This document shows positions 55,196-63,985 of a stretch of 64,000 nt of DNA, one piece after another (position 1 is the stretch's first letter; each line of letters starts with the position of its first letter). The translations under genes and the position numbers were made by a program. Source of the DNA: Sinorhizobium sp. A49 (GTDB lineage Bacteria; Pseudomonadota; Alphaproteobacteria; Rhizobiales; Rhizobiaceae). The notes beneath the pieces were generated by a model that was given only the letters and a program-made list of their open reading frames with translations, was not told the DNA's origin and did no database searches. Location: NCBI RefSeq assembly GCF_002002725.1, contig NZ_MUNW01000036.1:124001-188000 (forward strand), in the 5' to 3' direction.

Positions 55196-55239
55196 ATTTT
55201 CCTCCCGATAGTCATTCTTTTGTTTTCAGACTGCTTATT

Positions 55240-56193
55240 TCAGATTGCGGGCGAGACCGGAGCGATGCTCGCGGTCTTGTCGACCCGGCGTTCCCGCCAG
55301 ATGATGTAGAGGCCGGAGCCGATGATGATGGAAATGCCGAGCCATTTCAGCGCGTCGGGCAAATGGCCGAAGACCAGCCAGCCGAAGATCGTTGCCGAGA
55401 CGATTTCGAGATATTGCAGCGGCGCCAGCACCGAGGCCGGCGCCGAGCGATAGGCATAGACCCCGAGCACGCCCGAAATCGTGGCGGTGACGCCGACGCC
55501 GAGCAGGTAGAGCCAGGCGTTGCCCGCCGGCAAGACCGGATCGAAGACATTGGATCCGCTGCCTTCGCCAAGCCAGAGCAGGACGAGACAGAAGAGCCCG
55601 CCCCAGATGCCGGCATGGAACTGCATAGACCAGGGGTCCTCGTTCTGCGCCACCATGCGCGTCACCAGCAGGAACACCGCCAGACCGAAGGCGGCGACGA
55701 TCGGCAGCAGCGCGATGAGGCCCACCTCCTGCATGCTCGGCTGGATGACGAGTAGCGCCCCGAGGAAGCCGACGGCGCAGGCGGTGTAGCGCCGCCAGCC
55801 GATGGTTTCCTTCAGGAAGATGCTGCCGAGGATGGTGAGGATGATCGGCTCGACGAAGAAGATGGCGATGGCATCGGCCACTTCCATCACCTTCAGCGTG
55901 GTGATGAAGGAGAGCATGGTGACGACAAGCAGGCCGCCACGCAGCGCATGCAGCGCCGTCTTGCGCCAGGTAAGGTCGAACAGGCTGCCGCGCACCAGCA
56001 CGATCGGCAGGATGAAGACCACCTGCAGGATGAAGCGAACGGCGGTAATCTGCGCCGAGGGAACGGTTGCGATCGCCAGCTTGGCGAAGATGTCGATCAG
56101 CGGCGACAGGAGCACCGAAAGGACCATCAGCGTCAGGCCGAAGGAGATTCGGTCGTTGGCATTGGCGGTCTTGGGGAGGGACATGTCTGCCAT
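55240..56193 (-). CDS. EamA/DMT-family transporter
   Basis: A 317-residue inner-membrane transporter with ten hydrophobic helices in two EamA repeats (residues about 15-150 and 165-300). The second repeat ends in the family block LQYLEIVSATIFGWLVFG. Members export amino acids and metabolites. Twelve bases after the alpha/beta hydrolase and 44 before the TPP-enzyme gene, so likely one operon. Start is ATG at 56193 or 56184. Confidence 0.88.
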   Translation of the reverse strand: MADMSLPKTANANDRISFGLTLMVLSVLLSPLIDIFAKLAIATVPSAQITAVRFILQVVFILPIVLVRGSLFDLTWRKTALHALRGGLLVVTMLSFITTLKVMEVADAIAIFFVEPIILTILGSIFLKETIGWRRYTACAVGFLGALLVIQPSMQEVGLIALLPIVAAFGLAVFLLVTRMVAQNEDPWSMQFHAGIWGGLFCLVLLWLGEGSGSNVFDPVLPAGNAWLYLLGVGVTATISGVLGVYAYRSAPASVLAPLQYLEIVSATIFGWLVFGHLPDALKWLGISIIIGSGLYIIWRERRVDKTASIAPVSPAI

Positions 56194-56205
56194 GGTGATT
56201 TCGGG

Positions 56206-57201
56206 TCAGAACCTCTTGCCGACGGCAACCTTGCCGACGGCAACCTTGCCGGCCGCAGCCTTGGCGGCAGCAGTCTTGTTGGCGGCAGATTGGCACCAGG
56301 CCGCAAAATCCGCGGTCGCCTTCTCGCGGCCGATCTCGTTGAGCGTCTCGTGGCGCATGCCCTCGTGGATCGTTATCGACACATCGGTCATGCCGCGCGC
56401 CTTCATTCGTTCGCCAAGCCATCTGATCGCAGCGCCGTTTTCGGTCGAGGGGTCGGCGCTGCCGCCGACGAGATGGACGGGCAGGTTTGCCGGCAGGCGC
56501 GCCAACCGGTCTGCGCGCGCGCCGGCAAAGGCGAGCCGCATGAGGTCCAGCCACAGCGAGACAGTCGCGTCGAAGCCGCAAAGCGGGTCGGCGATGTACT
56601 TCGCTACCTCGGCCTCGTCGCGCGACAGCCAGTCGGAATCGGTCTTGCGATCCTTGATCGCCTGACCCCAGGCGCCAAAGGTGAGCTTGGAGAGTAACGG
56701 GCTCGGCACATCCGAGCCCTTGAGCGCCTTTTCGATCTTCAGGATCAACTGGCCGCCGCGCCCGGCAATCCCCGGACGGAAGTTCGAGTTCCAGACGGCG
56801 AGCGCGTCATAGAGATCAGGATCTGTTTCGGCGGCGTTGAGCGCGATCAGCCCGCCCATGGAATGGCCGAAGAGAATGACCGGCAGGCCCGGATGGGCGG
56901 CAGTCGCAAGGGCGCGCATCGCCTTGATGTCGGCAAACACCTTGTCGAGGCCATCCCGGTTCGAGAACATGGCAAGCGGCGCATCCGGCGCGCGGGTCGC
57001 ACCGTGACCGCGATGGTCATGGGCGTAGACGTTAAAGCCGTGGGCGGCCATCACTTCCGCGAAACGGGCATAGCGGCCGGAATGTTCGGCAAGCCCGTGG
57101 CTGACGAGAAGAATGCCGCGCGCCTCGATGGTTGCCGGATGGTGGCGCCAGCTTAAGGTAGCGCCTGTCGGGCTTTGATGCGTCCTCACCTGCCCGAACA
57201 T
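56206..57201 (-). CDS. Alpha/beta hydrolase (lysophospholipase/monoglyceride lipase-like)
   Basis: A 331-residue Hydrolase_4 family protein. Oxyanion block VSHGLAEHSGRYARFAEVM, HDHRGHG, nucleophile Ser in FGHSMGGLIA, an Asp in GGSADPST and His in GMRHETLNE complete the triad. The tail is low complexity (AAAKAAAGKVAVGKVAVGK), coded by tandem copies of TTGCCGACGGCAACC near 56214-56243. ATG at 57201 with GGGAGAAGGC is chosen over the frame start at 57312. Confidence 0.9.
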   Translation of the reverse strand: MFGQVRTHQSPTGATLSWRHHPATIEARGILLVSHGLAEHSGRYARFAEVMAAHGFNVYAHDHRGHGATRAPDAPLAMFSNRDGLDKVFADIKAMRALATAAHPGLPVILFGHSMGGLIALNAAETDPDLYDALAVWNSNFRPGIAGRGGQLILKIEKALKGSDVPSPLLSKLTFGAWGQAIKDRKTDSDWLSRDEAEVAKYIADPLCGFDATVSLWLDLMRLAFAGARADRLARLPANLPVHLVGGSADPSTENGAAIRWLGERMKARGMTDVSITIHEGMRHETLNEIGREKATADFAAWCQSAANKTAAAKAAAGKVAVGKVAVGKRF

Positions 57202-57386
57202 GCCTTCTCCCGGACCAATCGTCAGCTTGCCCGATATCAAATCGATTTGCATGAGAAAGGCAATCGCTGCTTGGTGATCTCTACGCATGAGGTCACAAGC
57301 GATTTCCCGCATCTGTAATTACCAGTTGCAATTTTCCCGTTTTGAGCGATATTTGTTCCTGTTTTGTTTCAAACCGGGAGAGTGTC

Positions 57387-58166
57387 ATGGCATGTTGGAG
57401 AAAAGCGATATCAAGTCCAATGACAATTGTTGCGATGGCGCTGGCGATGCTGCTTGCCCCGTCGTCCTTTGCCTTGGCGCAGGAGAAGGTCGACGCTGGC
57501 GCGGGTAGCGGTTCGTCCCGAACGGACTACGTCCTTGCCGTCAGCTGGCAGCCGGGCTTCTGCGAGACACGGCCTGAGCGCAAGGAATGCGCCAGCCAGA
57601 CGGCGGAACGGTTCGATGCCACCAACCTGTCGCTGCATGGGCTCTGGCCCTTGCGCAAGAGCTATTGCGGAGTGGCGGCCGAGATGCGCAGCCAGGACCG
57701 CAAGGGCGATTGGCTCGATCTGCCGAAGCTTGCCATGGCAGATGATACGGCAGCTCGACTGCTGATCGCGATGCCGGGTGTCCAGTCGGGGCTCGATCGT
57801 CATCAATGGTTGCGCAGCGGCACCTGCCAGGGCGGCACGGTCGACGATTACTTCGCGGTGCAATTGCGCCTGTTGGAGGAGCTCAACCGGTCGGCCGTCG
57901 GCGCGCTCTTTCGAGGACGCATTGGTTCCGAACTCGACGAGACGTCGATCAAACAGGCCTTCGACCAGAGCTTTGGCAGTGGCGCCGGCGACCGGGTGCG
58001 CATGCGCTGCCAGACAGTTGCGGGACGCAGTGTCATCACCGGCCTGACGATCGGGCTGACCGGGGACATCTCGGGCAAATCGAGCCTGGCACCGCTGATC
58101 CAGGCGGCAGGGCCGACGGAGTTCAAATGCACCAAGGGCATTGCCGACGCGGCAGGCCGCGGATAG
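57387..58166 (+). CDS. Ribonuclease T2 family protein with altered active site
   Basis: A 259-residue exported RNase T2 fold. Signal peptide PMTIVAMALAMLLAPSSFALA, catalytic segment I LSLHGLWP with His84 intact, and several Cys for disulfides (CETRPERKEC, CGVAAEM, TCQGG). Segment II, normally HEWxKHGTC, is HQWLRSGTC here: Glu to Gln140, Lys to Arg143 and catalytic His to Ser144. RNase activity is therefore doubtful. ATG at 57387 is chosen for its GGGAGAG box. 119 bases upstream of ettA. Confidence 0.88.
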   Translation: MACWRKAISSPMTIVAMALAMLLAPSSFALAQEKVDAGAGSGSSRTDYVLAVSWQPGFCETRPERKECASQTAERFDATNLSLHGLWPLRKSYCGVAAEMRSQDRKGDWLDLPKLAMADDTAARLLIAMPGVQSGLDRHQWLRSGTCQGGTVDDYFAVQLRLLEELNRSAVGALFRGRIGSELDETSIKQAFDQSFGSGAGDRVRMRCQTVAGRSVITGLTIGLTGDISGKSSLAPLIQAAGPTEFKCTKGIADAAGRG

Positions 58167-58284
58167 CGGCGGGCAAGGCGCGCAGGCATGGGATAGGCGG
58201 GGGCAGGTGCCTTTGGCGATTGCCCCTTTGCACTAATTCGCCTACATAGCGGGCAAATTTCCTTCCCATGCGGAGCTTTCCTTT

Positions 58285-59934
58285 ATGGCACGTCAATTCA
58301 TCTATCATATGTCCGGGCTCAACAAGTCCTACGGCGCAAAGAAGGTCCTGGACAACGTCCATCTGTCGTTCTACCCGGACGCGAAGATCGGTATCCTCGG
58401 CCCGAACGGCGCCGGTAAGTCGACCGTGCTGCGCATCATGGCCGGCCTCGACAAGGAATATACCGGCGAAGCCTGGATCGCCGAGGGTGCGACCATCGGT
58501 TACCTGCCGCAGGAGCCGCAGCTCGACCCGACCAAGACCGTGCTCGAAAACGCCATGGAAGGCGTTGCCGCCAAGACCGCGATCGTCGAGCGCTACAACG
58601 AACTGATGATGAACTATTCCGACGAGACGGCGGAAGAGGGCGCAAGGCTGCAGGACATCATCGACGGCCAGAACCTGTGGGATCTGGAGAGCCAGGTCGA
58701 AATGGCGATGGAAGCGCTGCGCTGCCCGCCGGGTGACGCCGACGTCACCAGCCTTTCGGGCGGTGAAAAGCGCCGTGTCGCGCTCTGCAAGCTGCTTCTG
58801 TCGCAGCCTGACCTGCTGCTGCTCGACGAACCGACCAACCACCTTGACGCCGAGACGATCGCCTGGCTCGAAAAGCACCTGCGCGAATATCCGGGCGCCG
58901 TGCTGATGATCACCCACGACCGCTACTTCCTCGACAACGTCACCGGCTGGATCCTCGAGCTCGACCGCGGCCGCAGCATTCCGTACGAAGGCAACTACTC
59001 GGCCTACCTCGTTGCAAAAGCCAAGCGCATGCAGCAGGAAGGCCGCGAAGAGGCTTCCCGCCAGAAGGCGATTGCCCGCGAGCAGGAATGGATCGCCTCC
59101 AGCCCGAAGGCCCGCCAGGCCAAGTCCAAGGCGCGTATCCGCTCCTATGACGAACTGGTTGACGCTGCAGAAAACCAGCGTCCCGGCGACGCACAGATCA
59201 TCATCCCGGTCGGCGAACGTCTTGGCCAGGTGGTCATCGAGATGGATGGCGTCACCAAGGGGTATGGCGATCGCCTGCTGATCGACGGCCTGTCCCTGAA
59301 GCTGCCGCCGGGCGGCATCGTCGGCATCATCGGCCCGAACGGCGCCGGTAAGACGACGCTCTTTCGCATGATCACCGGTCAGGAGCAGCCAGACAGCGGC
59401 TCGATCCGCATCGGCGAGACCGTGCATCTCGGATACGTCGACCAGAGCCGCGATGCGCTGGACGGCAACAAGACCGTCTGGGAAGAAATTTCCGGCGGTG
59501 CCGAAGTCATCAAGCTTGGCAAGTACGAGATGAACTCGCGCGCCTATTGCTCGACCTTCAACTTCAAGGGCGGCGACCAGCAGCAGAAGGTCGGCAACCT
59601 CTCGGGCGGCCAGCGCAACCGCGTTCACCTCGCCAAGATGCTGAAGGACGGCGGCAACGTCCTGCTGCTCGACGAACCGACCAACGACCTCGACACCGAG
59701 ACGTTGGCGGCACTCGAAATCGCGCTCGAAAACTTCGCCGGCTGCGCCGTTATCATCAGCCACGACCGCATGTTCCTCGACCGCCTGGCGACCCACATCC
59801 TCGCCTTTGAAGGCGACAGCCAGGTTGAATGGTTCGAAGGCAACTTCGAAGACTACGAAAAGGACAAGATCCGCCGCCTCGGCCCGGATTCGGTCAACCC
59901 GAAGCGCGTCACCTACAAGCGCCTGACGCGCTAA
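58285..59934 (+). CDS. ettA: Energy-dependent translational throttle protein EttA
   Basis: ABC-F protein of 549 residues with two ATPase domains, which gates the ribosome in response to the ADP:ATP ratio. Walker A sites GPNGAGKST and GPNGAGKTT, signatures LSGGEKRR and LSGGQRNR, and Walker [13 protein letters not shown] and [11 protein letters not shown]. The arm and P-site tRNA interaction linker ([21 protein letters not shown]) lie between. Length equals the family norm (about 550). Followed by a terminator-like hairpin. Confidence 0.96.
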   Translation: MARQFIYHMSGLNKSYGAKKVLDNVHLSFYPDAKIGILGPNGAGKSTVLRIMAGLDKEYTGEAWIAEGATIGYLPQEPQLDPTKTVLENAMEGVAAKTAIVERYNELMMNYSDETAEEGARLQDIIDGQNLWDLESQVEMAMEALRCPPGDADVTSLSGGEKRRVALCKLLLSQPDLLLLDEPTNHLDAETIAWLEKHLREYPGAVLMITHDRYFLDNVTGWILELDRGRSIPYEGNYSAYLVAKAKRMQQEGREEASRQKAIAREQEWIASSPKARQAKSKARIRSYDELVDAAENQRPGDAQIIIPVGERLGQVVIEMDGVTKGYGDRLLIDGLSLKLPPGGIVGIIGPNGAGKTTLFRMITGQEQPDSGSIRIGETVHLGYVDQSRDALDGNKTVWEEISGGAEVIKLGKYEMNSRAYCSTFNFKGGDQQQKVGNLSGGQRNRVHLAKMLKDGGNVLLLDEPTNDLDTETLAALEIALENFAGCAVIISHDRMFLDRLATHILAFEGDSQVEWFEGNFEDYEKDKIRRLGPDSVNPKRVTYKRLTR

Positions 59935-59941
59935 CAGTCTT

Positions 59942-59975
59942 GCGCGTCGCGTGAGCCCGGTCTCGCGCGACGCGC
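59942..59975 (+). terminator. Hairpin after ettA
   Basis: GCGCGTCGCG (59942-59951) pairs perfectly with CGCGACGCGC (59966-59975), loop of 14 bases, followed by CCGTCTTCT rather than a clean T run. Confidence 0.55.
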
Positions 59976-60129
59976 CCGTCTTCTGCGGCATGGGTAAGGC
60001 GGCAGCTGTCTGTGACGTTGGGCGCCGTGCGTCCAGAAGAACGCACCAGGGTTGCTCCAAGCACTCTCATTCCAGAAAATCTTATCCGCCTTTAGTGGTT
60101 CCACTTGAACGCGGGATGTTCTGCAGCGT

Positions 60130-60224
60130 TTCGGGTTTAGAGGAGTCGCAGAAACGCTCTGGTACCTTATTCTTACGCTTTTCCTGACGGAAAACCGCTT
60201 CGCACTTTTCCGGGGAATGTTCTA
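60130..60224. repeat. Rhizobial intergenic repeat with AAAACCGCTTCGCAC core, copy 2
   Basis: ACGGAAAACCGCTTCGCACT then TTTCCGGGGAATGTTCT matches copy 1 at 29909-30018 with few changes. Confidence 0.65.
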
Positions 60225-60261
60225 GCGTGGCATGGCGGTGGGTATCGCACCACGCGCCGAC

Positions 60262-61194
60262 TTAGTTGAAAAGGCTTGAAACGCTTTGCTCTCTCGCCGT
60301 CCGGGCGAGGGCCTCGCCTATCAATGGCGCGATGGTGATGCGTCTGATGTTGGGGGTGTGACGCTGAGCTTCGGTTTCGCGAATGGAATCGGTCACTACC
60401 AGCTCCTTGAGGCTGCTGGTACCAATACGTTCGCAGGCACCCTCGGAAAGAACGCCATGGGTTACATAGGCCGAAACCTCCTTGGCACCCGATTTCAACA
60501 ACGCTTCCGCCGCGTTGATCAACGTCCCGCCACTATCGACGATGTCGTCGATCAGAAGACAGCTCTTCCCGGCCACATCTCCAATGATGTTCATGACTTC
60601 CGACACGCCTACGCCGGGGCGCCGTTTGTCGATGATCGCGAGATCGGTGCCAATGCGCTTGGCGATGGCGCGAGCGCGCGCCACGCCGCCTACGTCGGGC
60701 GAAACGATGATTGAATCCCTGGTGTCGTAGTGCTCCTGAATGTCGCGGCACGTCACGGGCGCTGAATAGAGATTGTCAGTCGGAATATCGAAAAAGCCCT
60801 CTATCTGATCCGTATGCAGGTCGACCGTTATGACGCGGTGGACACCTGCGCCCGCGATCATGTTGGCGACCAACTTCGCCGAGATCGGCGTGCGGCCAAC
60901 GGCGCGGCGATCCTGACGGGCATAGCCGAAGTAAGGGATGACGGCGGTGACACGGCGAACCGACGAGCGTCGCAGCGTATCGGCCAGGATGAGCAATTCC
61001 ATGAGATGGCCGTCGGCCGGGGCGCTTGTCGACTGGAGAATATAGACATCCTCACCGCGCACATTCTCATGAAGCTGAACGTGGATTTCCTGGTCGGCGA
61101 AGCGCTTGACCGTGCAGTCTATCAGGGGAAGATCTAAGTGGTGGGCAACGGCTTCGGCAAGGGCGCGGTTGGAGTTACCGGTCACCAGCTTCAT
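60262..61194 (-). CDS. prs: Ribose-phosphate pyrophosphokinase (Prs family, divergent copy)
   Basis: A 310-residue PRPP synthetase. ATP-binding [10 protein letters not shown], flexible-loop [29 protein letters not shown] and the PRPP motif [19 protein letters not shown] are intact, with the C-terminal REQSVSSLF. Compared with the typical rhizobial housekeeping Prs I recall, the N-terminal and middle regions differ ([20 protein letters not shown]), so this may be a second copy. It is divergent from the SahR-like gene, with a 510-base gap. Confidence 0.9.
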   Translation of the reverse strand: MKLVTGNSNRALAEAVAHHLDLPLIDCTVKRFADQEIHVQLHENVRGEDVYILQSTSAPADGHLMELLILADTLRRSSVRRVTAVIPYFGYARQDRRAVGRTPISAKLVANMIAGAGVHRVITVDLHTDQIEGFFDIPTDNLYSAPVTCRDIQEHYDTRDSIIVSPDVGGVARARAIAKRIGTDLAIIDKRRPGVGVSEVMNIIGDVAGKSCLLIDDIVDSGGTLINAAEALLKSGAKEVSAYVTHGVLSEGACERIGTSSLKELVVTDSIRETEAQRHTPNIRRITIAPLIGEALARTAREQSVSSLFN

Positions 61195-61704
61195 GAGCGC
61201 GATCCTGTTTCAAGGAGCCTTCGGGAGCAGAAGTTTGCGTCTTCGGCACCCTTAGAGTGTTGCGTGTGGAATCACAATCAATCGCCTTGCATTTCTTGCG
61301 AGATGATCGGTTTGGTTTAACTACAGCCTGGGCCCGATTGCCGCTTGCGGACGGCGACCCTGTTTACGCCGTCGTGTCCAGATCAACCGGATGCAATCCG
61401 CCAGCGGAAAACTCGAAGAGCGGTTGACCTCGAAACGCCGATTGGAGCGGTGCCGCGCGCCCGGCTGGCGCGCGCACTCGCGCTGCAACGCGTTGACGTG
61501 ACGGCTGTTTCCCTTCAATCGCATTCGCTGCAAGGTCACGGCTGCCTCTGGGCGCCGTGCGAAGGCAAGCTTCGTCCGCGTGCCTGAAGGAACGGTGGAA
61601 AGTCCTGTTCCTTGAGCGGCATAGTTTGCTCTGTCAGCGCAAATCCGCTTGCGCTACATCCTTAAATCACATAAACATATCTTTATGTGTTGATGGGGAT
61701 TGGT
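61195..61704. other. 510-base divergent intergenic region with hairpins and operator
   Basis: Contains the operator at 61668-61689 and several stable hairpins: GACGGCG/CGCCGTC (61350-61373), CGCGCGC/GCGCGCG (61454-61474) and GGAAC/GTTCC around 61589-61611. No protein-coding signal is convincing. An unannotated small RNA is possible but I cannot name one. Confidence 0.4.
61668..61689. promoter_or_regulatory. Operator palindrome CACATAA-N8-TTATGTG before SahR-like gene
   Basis: CACATAA (61668-61674) and TTATGTG (61683-61689) form a perfect inverted repeat around ACATATCT, 16 bases before the chosen start. It resembles the ACATAAA-type palindrome I recall for Rhizobiales SahR. Probably autoregulates the operon with metF. 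Confidence 0.65.
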
Positions 61705-62724
61705 ATGGTGGATCAGAGAGAGCTTGGTCTCGACGCGCTGGTGGATGTGTTGAAGGCTGCAGGTGAGCCCACCCGCATGCGCCTGCTCGCCCTGCTTGGT
61801 GCGGGAGATCTCACCGTCACCGATCTTACCGAAATTCTTGGACAATCGCAGCCCCGCATTTCGAGGCACCTGAAGTTGCTGGCGGAGGTCGAGCTCGTCG
61901 ACCGTTACCAGGAAGGTGCATGGGCTTATTTCCGCCTTCGTCAGGAGGGCTCCCGCGTGTCGTTGGTGCGAGCGATGCTTGCCTCGGCGACATCGGACGA
62001 CGCGGTTCTTTCTCGCGATGCCTCGAGGCTCGTCACCCTGAAGAAGGCGCGCGCCGAAAAGGCGCAGGCCTATTTCAGCCGCAACGCCGCCGGCTGGGAT
62101 GAACTGCGGCGGCTGCATGTCAGCGAGCGGGACGTGGAGACGGCGCTGCGCGACATGGTTGGCGACGGGCCGGTCGAAAGCCTTTTGGATCTGGGCACCG
62201 GCACGGGCCGCATCCTGCAACTGTTCGAAGGCCTCTACCGCCGCGGCATCGGCATCGATGCCAGCCGCGACATGCTGGCCGTTGCCCGCTCCAATCTCGA
62301 CCGTGCCGGCATCACCAAGGCGTCGATCCGCCATGGCGATATCTTCAACCTGCCGCTCGACGGCCAGGTGTTCGATCTCGTCACCATTCATCAGGTGCTG
62401 CATTTCCTCGATCAGCCGGAAGCGGCGATCGCCGAGGCAGCCCGCATGCTGACGCCCGGCGGACGGCTGGTGATCATCGATTTTGCCCCGCACGGGCTGG
62501 AGCACTTGCGCGACGAACATGCTCATGCGCGGCTCGGCTTCTCGCATCAGGCAATGACCGATTGGCTGGCGAAGGCCGGGCTCCAACTGGAAAAGACGAC
62601 CGATCTGTCGCCTGAAGGCACGGACGGAGGAAAACTGACGGTGACAATCTGGCTGGCGCGCGATCAGCGCGCCGTCGAGGAGAGCGAAGCGCCACATCAG
62701 CGCATGCAAGCAGGGGGACTTTGA
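61705..62724 (+). CDS. ArsR-family regulator fused to SAM-dependent methyltransferase (SahR-like)
   Basis: A 339-residue two-domain protein. Residues about 10-90 form an ArsR winged helix (EPTRMRLLALL, then ILGQSQPRISRHLKLL), and residues about 140-320 a class I methyltransferase fold with LLDLGTGTGRILQLF motif I and MLTPGGRLVIIDFAP. In Alphaproteobacteria this fusion corresponds to SahR, which senses S-adenosylhomocysteine and controls methionine-cycle genes. metF follows after 2 bases. ATG at 61705 with GGGG upstream is chosen over GTG at 61687, which overlaps the operator. Confidence 0.88.
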   Translation: MVDQRELGLDALVDVLKAAGEPTRMRLLALLGAGDLTVTDLTEILGQSQPRISRHLKLLAEVELVDRYQEGAWAYFRLRQEGSRVSLVRAMLASATSDDAVLSRDASRLVTLKKARAEKAQAYFSRNAAGWDELRRLHVSERDVETALRDMVGDGPVESLLDLGTGTGRILQLFEGLYRRGIGIDASRDMLAVARSNLDRAGITKASIRHGDIFNLPLDGQVFDLVTIHQVLHFLDQPEAAIAEAARMLTPGGRLVIIDFAPHGLEHLRDEHAHARLGFSHQAMTDWLAKAGLQLEKTTDLSPEGTDGGKLTVTIWLARDQRAVEESEAPHQRMQAGGL

Positions 62725-62726
62725 GA

Positions 62727-63668
62727 ATGACGGCACAGACGCTTTATCCTGCCGAGCGCGGCAATCTGCGGCTTTCCTTCGAATACTTCCCCCCAAAAAC
62801 CGACGAGATGGAAGCGCAGCTCTTCCAGACGGCCGAAGAGCTCTCCGTCTTTTGTCCCGCCTTCGTGACTGTCACTTATGGTGCGGGCGGTTCGACCAAG
62901 ACGCGGTCGCTGACGACAGTCAAGCGGATGATCGAGGAGAAGGGCTTTGCCAACACGGCAGCGCACCTCACCTGCGTCGGCGCGCCCAGGTCGGAGGTGG
63001 ACACGGTTATCGATGAGTTTCTTGCCTTCGGCGTACGCCACTTCGTGGCGCTGCGCGGCGATCCGCAGGGCGGCATCGGCAGCACCTACGCGCCCTTTCC
63101 CGGTGGTTATGAGAGCAGTTCCGATCTCGTGCGGGCGCTTCGCGATCGCGGCGATGTCGAGATCTCGGTATCGTCCTATCCGGAAAAGCACCCGGAAAGC
63201 CCTGACGTGGATGCCGACATCGACATGCTGAAGCGCAAGGTGGATGCCGGTGCGACGCGCGCGCTCACCCAGTTCTTCTTCGACAACGACGATTTCGAGC
63301 GTTATCTGGAGCGCGTGCGCCGGGCAGGCATCGACATCCCGATCGTGCCGGGCATCCTGCCGATCAACAACCTCAGCCAGGTGCAGAAGTTCGCCGGCCT
63401 TTGCGGCGCGAGCGTGCCGGAGGTGATCGTCACCCGTCTTGCGCATCTGGAGGACCAACCGACCGAGCGCTTCAAGGAGGCGACGCATATCGCTGCCGAG
63501 CAGATCGTCGATCTCGCCCGCCGCGGTGTCAGGGACTTTCATCTCTATACGATGAACCGTTCGCCGCTGATCACCGCCGTCTGCGACCTCGTCGGGTTCG
63601 AGCGCGCCGACGAGATGGCGCAAGACGAGCAAGTCGCGCTGAAGGCGGTTGCCGGCGCGGCGGCGTAA
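62727..63668 (+). CDS. metF: 5,10-methylenetetrahydrofolate reductase
   Basis: A 313-residue MetF, the FAD enzyme that makes 5-methyl-THF for methionine synthesis. Family blocks FEYFPPKTDEME (catalytic Glu), VTVTYGAGGSTKTRS, HLTCVGA, RHFVALRGDPQGG, and FFFDNDDFERYLERV are intact, and length is normal. Two bases after the SahR-like gene, so co-transcribed, and followed by a strong terminator. Confidence 0.95.
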   Translation: MTAQTLYPAERGNLRLSFEYFPPKTDEMEAQLFQTAEELSVFCPAFVTVTYGAGGSTKTRSLTTVKRMIEEKGFANTAAHLTCVGAPRSEVDTVIDEFLAFGVRHFVALRGDPQGGIGSTYAPFPGGYESSSDLVRALRDRGDVEISVSSYPEKHPESPDVDADIDMLKRKVDAGATRALTQFFFDNDDFERYLERVRRAGIDIPIVPGILPINNLSQVQKFAGLCGASVPEVIVTRLAHLEDQPTERFKEATHIAAEQIVDLARRGVRDFHLYTMNRSPLITAVCDLVGFERADEMAQDEQVALKAVAGAAA

Positions 63669-63754
63669 AGCCCCGCGATTTCGCCAGCAAACATCACAAG
63701 GGTCGATTTCCTCAGGCCTGCGCGGGTGTTCCGGGGAAACCGTTCCGAAAAAGC

Positions 63755-63795
63755 GAAAGCGCATGAAGGTGTCCTTCATGCGCTTTCTTTTTTCC
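63755..63795 (+). terminator. Intrinsic terminator after metF
   Basis: GAAAGCGCATGAAGG (63755-63769), loop TGT, CCTTCATGCGCTTTC (63773-63787), then TTTTTTCC. A perfect 15-base stem. Confidence 0.93.
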
Positions 63796-63907
63796 TGCAG
63801 CGTCGAGGCAGATTGCTGTGTTGGCCTACCTCAAAAATCTCTGCTGCAAATTGGATTCCCGGAAAATTAAAGTCCCTATTTCGGTCTGGACTCTCAGTGG
63901 CCTGACT

Positions 63908-63985
63908 TCAGATGAAGAGCATTGTCGCCACGAATACGAACGCTGCACTAATCATGAGGACATTCAACGAATGTGTAAGTCCCAT
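63908..63985 (-). CDS. Small hydrophobic protein, 25 aa, probable single-span membrane peptide
   Basis: On the minus strand an ATG at 63985 has a near-perfect AAGGAGGG box 6-7 bases upstream and opens a 25-codon frame ending at TGA. The peptide begins MGLTHSLNVLMIS, followed by a hydrophobic stretch AAFVFVATMLFI, enough for one short membrane span. Too short for ordinary gene finders. No homologue is known to me. Confidence 0.55.
   Translation of the reverse strand: MGLTHSLNVLMISAAFVFVATMLFI

Larger units (their letters stand above)
59935..60261. other. 327-base intergenic region with hairpin and repeat
   Basis: Between convergent ettA and prs-type genes. Contains the hairpin at 59942-59975 and the repeat at 60130-60224. 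No gene seen. Confidence 0.5.

Noticed and set aside
61321-61587. Short open frames in the prs/sahR gap
   Set aside because: No ribosome binding sites, Arg-rich shadow composition, and overlap on both strands.
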